Source: Maylandia zebra
Taxonomy: Eukaryota; Chordata; Actinopteri; Cichliformes; Cichlidae
Direction: 5' to 3'
Length of the DNA: 64,000 bases
NCBI RefSeq assembly: GCF_041146795.1
Contig: NC_135170.1
Span: 35,710,659 to 35,774,658 of the forward strand
The number at the start of each line of letters is the position of its first letter. Position 1 is the stretch's first letter. A model generated the notes under the pieces. The model had not been told where the DNA came from. It ran no database searches and was given only the letters and a program-made list of their open reading frames with translations. The position numbers and the translations under genes were made by a program. Positions 59,481-64,000 of the stretch are shown here, piece by piece.

Positions 59481-62254
59481 ACAGGTGTTTTGCTGGTTGT
59501 TAGGTGTAGCTAACGTGTAAATTCGTGAGCTCTGTGTGTGTTTTTGTTTTGGGAACTGAAGGAGCATCGCAGACACTTGCAATGCTTTGTGACCCTGCTG
59601 TTTCTGTCTTGTGTGTTGCTAATAGGACTGCACTACTTCTGCCTGAAAACAAGCTTCAAGCTTCCTGCAGGCCGAACACACAGAATGAGGATTTATTCTG
59701 TTAATTTTATTTGGAGCTCTTCTCTGAGGGCCGAACCAAGCAACACAGCAGAATCTCTCCTCAGATCTCCGAGTAAAACACAAAAACAAAACTGGTGCAT
59801 TCTCCAAACTGCATCCAGCAGCAGGTCGTTAGCTCCTAATCTCTTACCCTGTCTGCTCCACTGGTTTAAGTGGAATACTTAAGAACAATAAGCAACATCA
59901 TGTGCAGGACGCGTCCAATCCCAAATCTTTTGTTTGATCGGCGCGTGCATGTTCGACTCGAGGTTCTGCTCCGGCTTTGTTAAGGACGCCCTGCAGAGTT
60001 TCTAAGGAAGAGACACTTAAACAAGCATGATCTCCTTCCAATTACACAGCGTGTGAAATCTCCCACTGCTTAAATGTCCTGTCGGACATCTGAGTCGTCC
60101 TCTCTCTTTATGATCACTTAACAAGAAAGAAGCTGCAGGGCCAAGCTCAGGCGTTAGATAACTGGAGCCAGCTGTTGAACATTTTGGGCTAATGACAAGG
60201 CCTCTGCCTCCTTTCACTCTGAGGTGGTCTCAGAGCAGAAGGTGAACTAGTCATTACAAGACTGTGTGTGTTTGTGAACATCTTCTCAGCCTGGTGAAAA
60301 CTGAGCTTTAAAAACCCCCCGAACGGTTTCTACACTTCATCTAAACCCAAACGAGCAGCTTGCATCTCCTTACAGCTGCATCGTCCTCGCCGCCGCGCTC
60401 ATTTAACAGCAGAAGTCTTCAGTTTGTGGACACGAATCTCAACATAACACCGCTAAGCTGAAAAACACGCGCTCGTTAAACAGAATAAGGAGCACGATTA
60501 AATGTTGTCACAAACTGAACAGTTCTGTTCTCCAGCCTCGGCTCGCAGAGGATTAACAAACCTGTAATCAGGTTTCAATCAGGTTTGAGCCGCGCTACAT
60601 TCAATTTACCTCAGTGCTGTCATCAGTGCACGAACGAAGGCTGATAATATTATTATTATAATATTATTAAAACTATTACATTTTTATTCAATCTGCTGTA
60701 ATGTAATGCGTGTTCATAACTGCAGGGATTATCCACCCTCACACTCTGATGCAGTTTGCAGACGGGATGAGAATCAGCATCCACATCTGAGGCCACAGCT
60801 CGCAGTCAGAAAAGGGTGGATGCTGACTCCATGTTGGTGCAACAAATGCAGAAGTCAGAGAGGGAGGCAGTGGGAGATTTACAGACAGACTGAACAGCAT
60901 CTGTCAAAAACTACAGAGAGAGTTTCCTAACTCGAGTCGCAGAACGAGGGAGGCAGAGCTCAGGAACAAATATCAAACTTTTAATGTCAAAGACCCGGCT
61001 GTAAGATCCAAGAGTGCACAGGGAGTAACACGGTGACCAGAACCAGCACCGGCAGGCAAAGACAGGGACGAACACAGGAGGGCAACGAGAAACAGCTGAA
61101 CACAATCAAGACAACGAGGAGGAAGTGAAACTCAAAAACAGAGACGACCAGCTATCAAAGTAAAACAGGAAATGAATGAGGTGGCTGACAGAGAGAGAGG
61201 GCTGCTGGTTCCCGTGAGATGGATATCTAATAAACAAAGTAATGGATTACACACAGAGTACATAAATAGAGGGGATATAGTGTAATACAACCAAAAGCAA
61301 TAATAATGCATTTCATGGCATATTGATTTATTAATTAATCTATTTTAATAATTTAATGCGTGGCCTTCTATATAAGCCAGTAATAGAAGGAAATACAAAT
61401 GTAAGATTTTGAATTTTAGTCTTTGTGGAGTAAATAAAGCAGAAAAACATGGAGGATGACACTGGCGGTCGAAGCAGTGACTTGCGTACTTTTATTTTGC
61501 CTGTTGTGCATTTTTCCTGGTTAAATCGAGTCGGCTCTCCTGAGGGTGGAGCTGGTTTGGAGTTGCATATTTATTGGTGTTGTTTAGCGTCCCCAGAGTG
61601 TTCGAGCAGAGGCAGCACTCGCTGCTTTATGCTCCACATAGAAGAAACTCTGAGAAAGCTTTTCTGCTTCATCATGGCCTTTAGTTAAAAGACTTTACCT
61701 TGAATAAGCAATCTTAAGCATTTCTTATAATCAGCACTTCAAGGCATGAGTCATACGTGTGCTGCAGCAGAAACCACTGAAAGTCCCATAAAATGTGTTT
61801 TTGTATCATATTCACAGGTAAATGTTAAAGTGAATCATCGTGTAATACCTCTGACACGGTTTACCTCGACCTGTGCGGTCACTCAGCGTCCACTCGAGCC
61901 TGCGGCGGCGATCTGCACTCCTCGGGTCTGGAGGGCTGTTGGCGCCACATTTGACCACGAAAATTACTCTGAAAGGTCAAAGCGTGAGGATTCAGCTCTC
62001 TCACTCAGGAGCAAGATGACTAACTGACTTTGTGTTCAGGCTTTGGAACATAAAGTCTAGAAGGTTTTATTATGAAATGTAATCAGGCGTTTTAATCTGC
62101 ACAGTAAATAAAGATATTTTAAATAGAACAGGATGCTGACGTCATCAGCGTCAATTTCTAAAAATAATAACAGTGCATGTTGAATTCAGAGGGACTTTGC
62201 ATTTATCTATGTGGTTTTTATTCAGCCTGCAGATAAAACAATGTTTGAAATGAA
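59481..62254. other. Intergenic, no recognised gene
   Basis: AT-rich islands (60645-60690, 61310-61360) and short open frames without recognisable domains. Confidence 0.4.
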
Positions 62255-62400
62255 GCCGACGCCTGCAGTTCATCCGACGTCCACTAGGGGCTCCAGCAGA
62301 CTCCTATGTTAAACGTTGCAGCAGAAATAAACACGTTTCCAGCCTGATGCACAATCTGACGTGGTTTCTGGCGTGTACAGAGATGTAAACGTGATGGCAG
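62255..62400 (+). repeat. Dispersed teleost repeat, 5' part
   Basis: GCCTGCAGTTCATCCGACGT, CCACTAGGGGCTCC and GCAGCAGAAATAAACACGTT occur in the same order as at 59120-59240. Confidence 0.55.
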
Positions 62401-63261
62401 AGCTTTTGCTTATTTACAGCAGATCTCTGAACTGTTTTCTTGGACTCGTTTAGCTCACCTGTAGCTCAGTATTTCTCCTCGAGCTTCCTTCACACAAACT
62501 AAATGAAAGTTGCACAAACGTGAGCCTGACTCAAAGATCTGTTTAATCTGAGAGCAAAGCTGCTCTAAAGCAAACACATTGGAGCTGAGGTGAGCCGTTC
62601 TGACTGCGGTTTGTTCTCATTGCTAACGCTGCTGAGGCCTCGCTCTGCAGTCTGAGCTGCGTTCAGGCGTCTCACCTGTCTCGCTGTTGCAGCAGGTGGA
62701 GGTCTCCCCTCAGGGGCTCGCTGATTAAATATTCTGGCTCGAGGCCCAAGAAGCTGTTTGACTTCCCCCTGCTGTTCATGCAACCTGCAGGCTGTGTGTG
62801 TGTGTTGTTAGCGAGCTAACTTTTCACTCTCGGGTCGTTCTGGTCGTGTGATTTCCCCCCCGTTATGTCCACACCTCCTTACAGGACTGTGGTCGTTAAA
62901 CTTCCTGTTTTCATCGGCCCATGTGTGTCGGCGTCCTGCTGCGACACCTTTTCTTTGTGCTTTCTATGAACCCTCCCTCTTTCCCTCTTTTTCATGTGTC
63001 AGACACACACACTCCTCGTTAAACACCTGCTGTCAGCTGCTGCAGCGGCGTGGAGCTGCTGTCAGGACTACCATGTGTCAAACAGAAGAAAAGGGTTTCC
63101 TTTAACACGGGGATCGAACACGCTCGCCTCCTGACTGTTAGCTCTGAGCTTAAACAGCTGCGCTGATCCTTTTCTGCATCTTTAACTCCCTCGAGCACAG
63201 CCGGGCTGATGAACGCAGCAGGTGTCCGTCCACACAGGTGTTTCTGTTTGTGTCGCTGAGG
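62401..63261. other. Intergenic, no recognised gene
   Basis: Nothing identifiable. Confidence 0.4.
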
Positions 63262-63720
63262 TCCAACACTCTGCTGTTGATGAAGGAGCTCACGGTCCAC
63301 TCAGTGACCCCGAGGTACCCAAACCATCATCCCTCCAGCGCCGCGCTCACAGCTGCTCTGAGGTCTTATGAGTTTGGTTTTGTGCTTCATGGACAGACTT
63401 TCAGCTCAGTCTGTTTCTAACTGTGCTGCTACGTTTAACCTTTAACCTTTGACTGGGGCCTGTGGAGTCTGAGATGGAGCTCCTGGGTTTTTACTCAGGC
63501 TGAATTTGCTGGGACGTCCACTCCTGGGACGACTGTGTCGCTGTTAACACACCTGAACGCTCCAGACCTGCAAACATCAGAAACCTCAGCTCTACAGATG
63601 TGCTCACACTGGTGATGATCAGCCAATCGGGTGCGTTTGATTGGCAGCACCGGGCTGAGACTTGGCCTCGTCATTCCTGTGGAGACAGACACCCGTGGAA
63701 AGACTTCCACGACTTTCTGT
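63262..63720 (+). repeat. Unclassified dispersed repeat, partner of 50690-51215
   Basis: Same family as the minus-strand copy at 50690-51215. It contains about 50 bp (63550-63600, ACACCTGAACGCTCCAGACC onward) missing from that copy, and lacks about 100 bp present there. No coding capacity recognised. Confidence 0.7.
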
Positions 63721-64000
63721 CACTCTGTCAGCTCACTCATGTCACTCTGAGGAGTATCTCTGCTTTCAGTGACATCGACAGGTTTTCGTGTCTTCTTTTG
63801 ATCAGACTCGTCCGGCAACACTTAAAGTCCAGCCTGGTTTGAACTTGATATTTAACTCACTCTGGTCTTGACTTTGGTTTGTTTGCTGTGTTTAATTTGG
63901 GATATTCTGCTCACATGTTTGATGTGTCCTGACTTGTATCCCGGTCTACGTCCGCTCAGCCCTGCTGATTTTCACTGCACCCGTCTCTCTTCCTGTTAAA

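Overview
The window is vertebrate nuclear DNA from a ray-finned fish, probably a percomorph (cichlid-like) teleost. It has small, GT-AG-split genes in AT-leaning, repeat-rich DNA, fish-type L2-like LINEs, tRNA-derived SINEs and non-autonomous hAT elements. Four host genes are supported by near-continuous protein similarity recalled from their human counterparts; all splice phases close.

Layout. 1-3250: a degraded L2-like LINE. 4973-12700 (minus): spns1, a lysosomal lipid transporter with 12 coding exons plus a likely non-coding first exon. 13762-19831 (minus): nfatc2ip, 9 exons, a SUMO-like-domain protein. 21989-25464 (minus): sgf29, 9 coding exons plus a probable 5' UTR exon; it is the H3K4me3-reading subunit of SAGA/ATAC. 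34387-36160 (plus): nupr1, a two-coding-exon stress regulator with a probable non-coding third exon. sgf29 and nupr1 are divergent. In human 16p11.2, SGF29/NUPR1 and NFATC2IP/SPNS1 are also neighbours, so the window preserves an old linkage group. From about 36.2 kb to the end I recognise no coding gene. That part holds LINE/SINE fragments, simple repeats, AT-rich islands that could be conserved regulatory DNA, and one possible first exon near 53.4 kb.

Mobile DNA accounts for most of the notable structure. Three copies of one non-autonomous hAT family (8735-9680, 17995-19273, 28036-29042) each keep an 8-bp target duplication, one with a mismatch, and each carries the same nested inverted-repeat segment. 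A 924-bp A-tailed retroposon sits inside a Tc1/mariner-like remnant with a 15-bp target duplication. Two SINEs share an identical body but have different tRNA-like heads. Two L2 copies 14 kb apart share the same internal stop codon. A roughly 0.5-kb unclassified repeat occurs as an inverted pair at 50.7-51.2 and 63.3-63.7 kb. No LTR retroelement, Polinton or viral fossil was recognised.

No new biochemical system is evident. The best leads are regulatory or structural: dinucleotide repeats abutting splice sites in spns1 and sgf29, an ATF4/CEBP-type element upstream of nupr1, a CLEAR-like E-box at the spns1 promoter, and the SINE head exchange.
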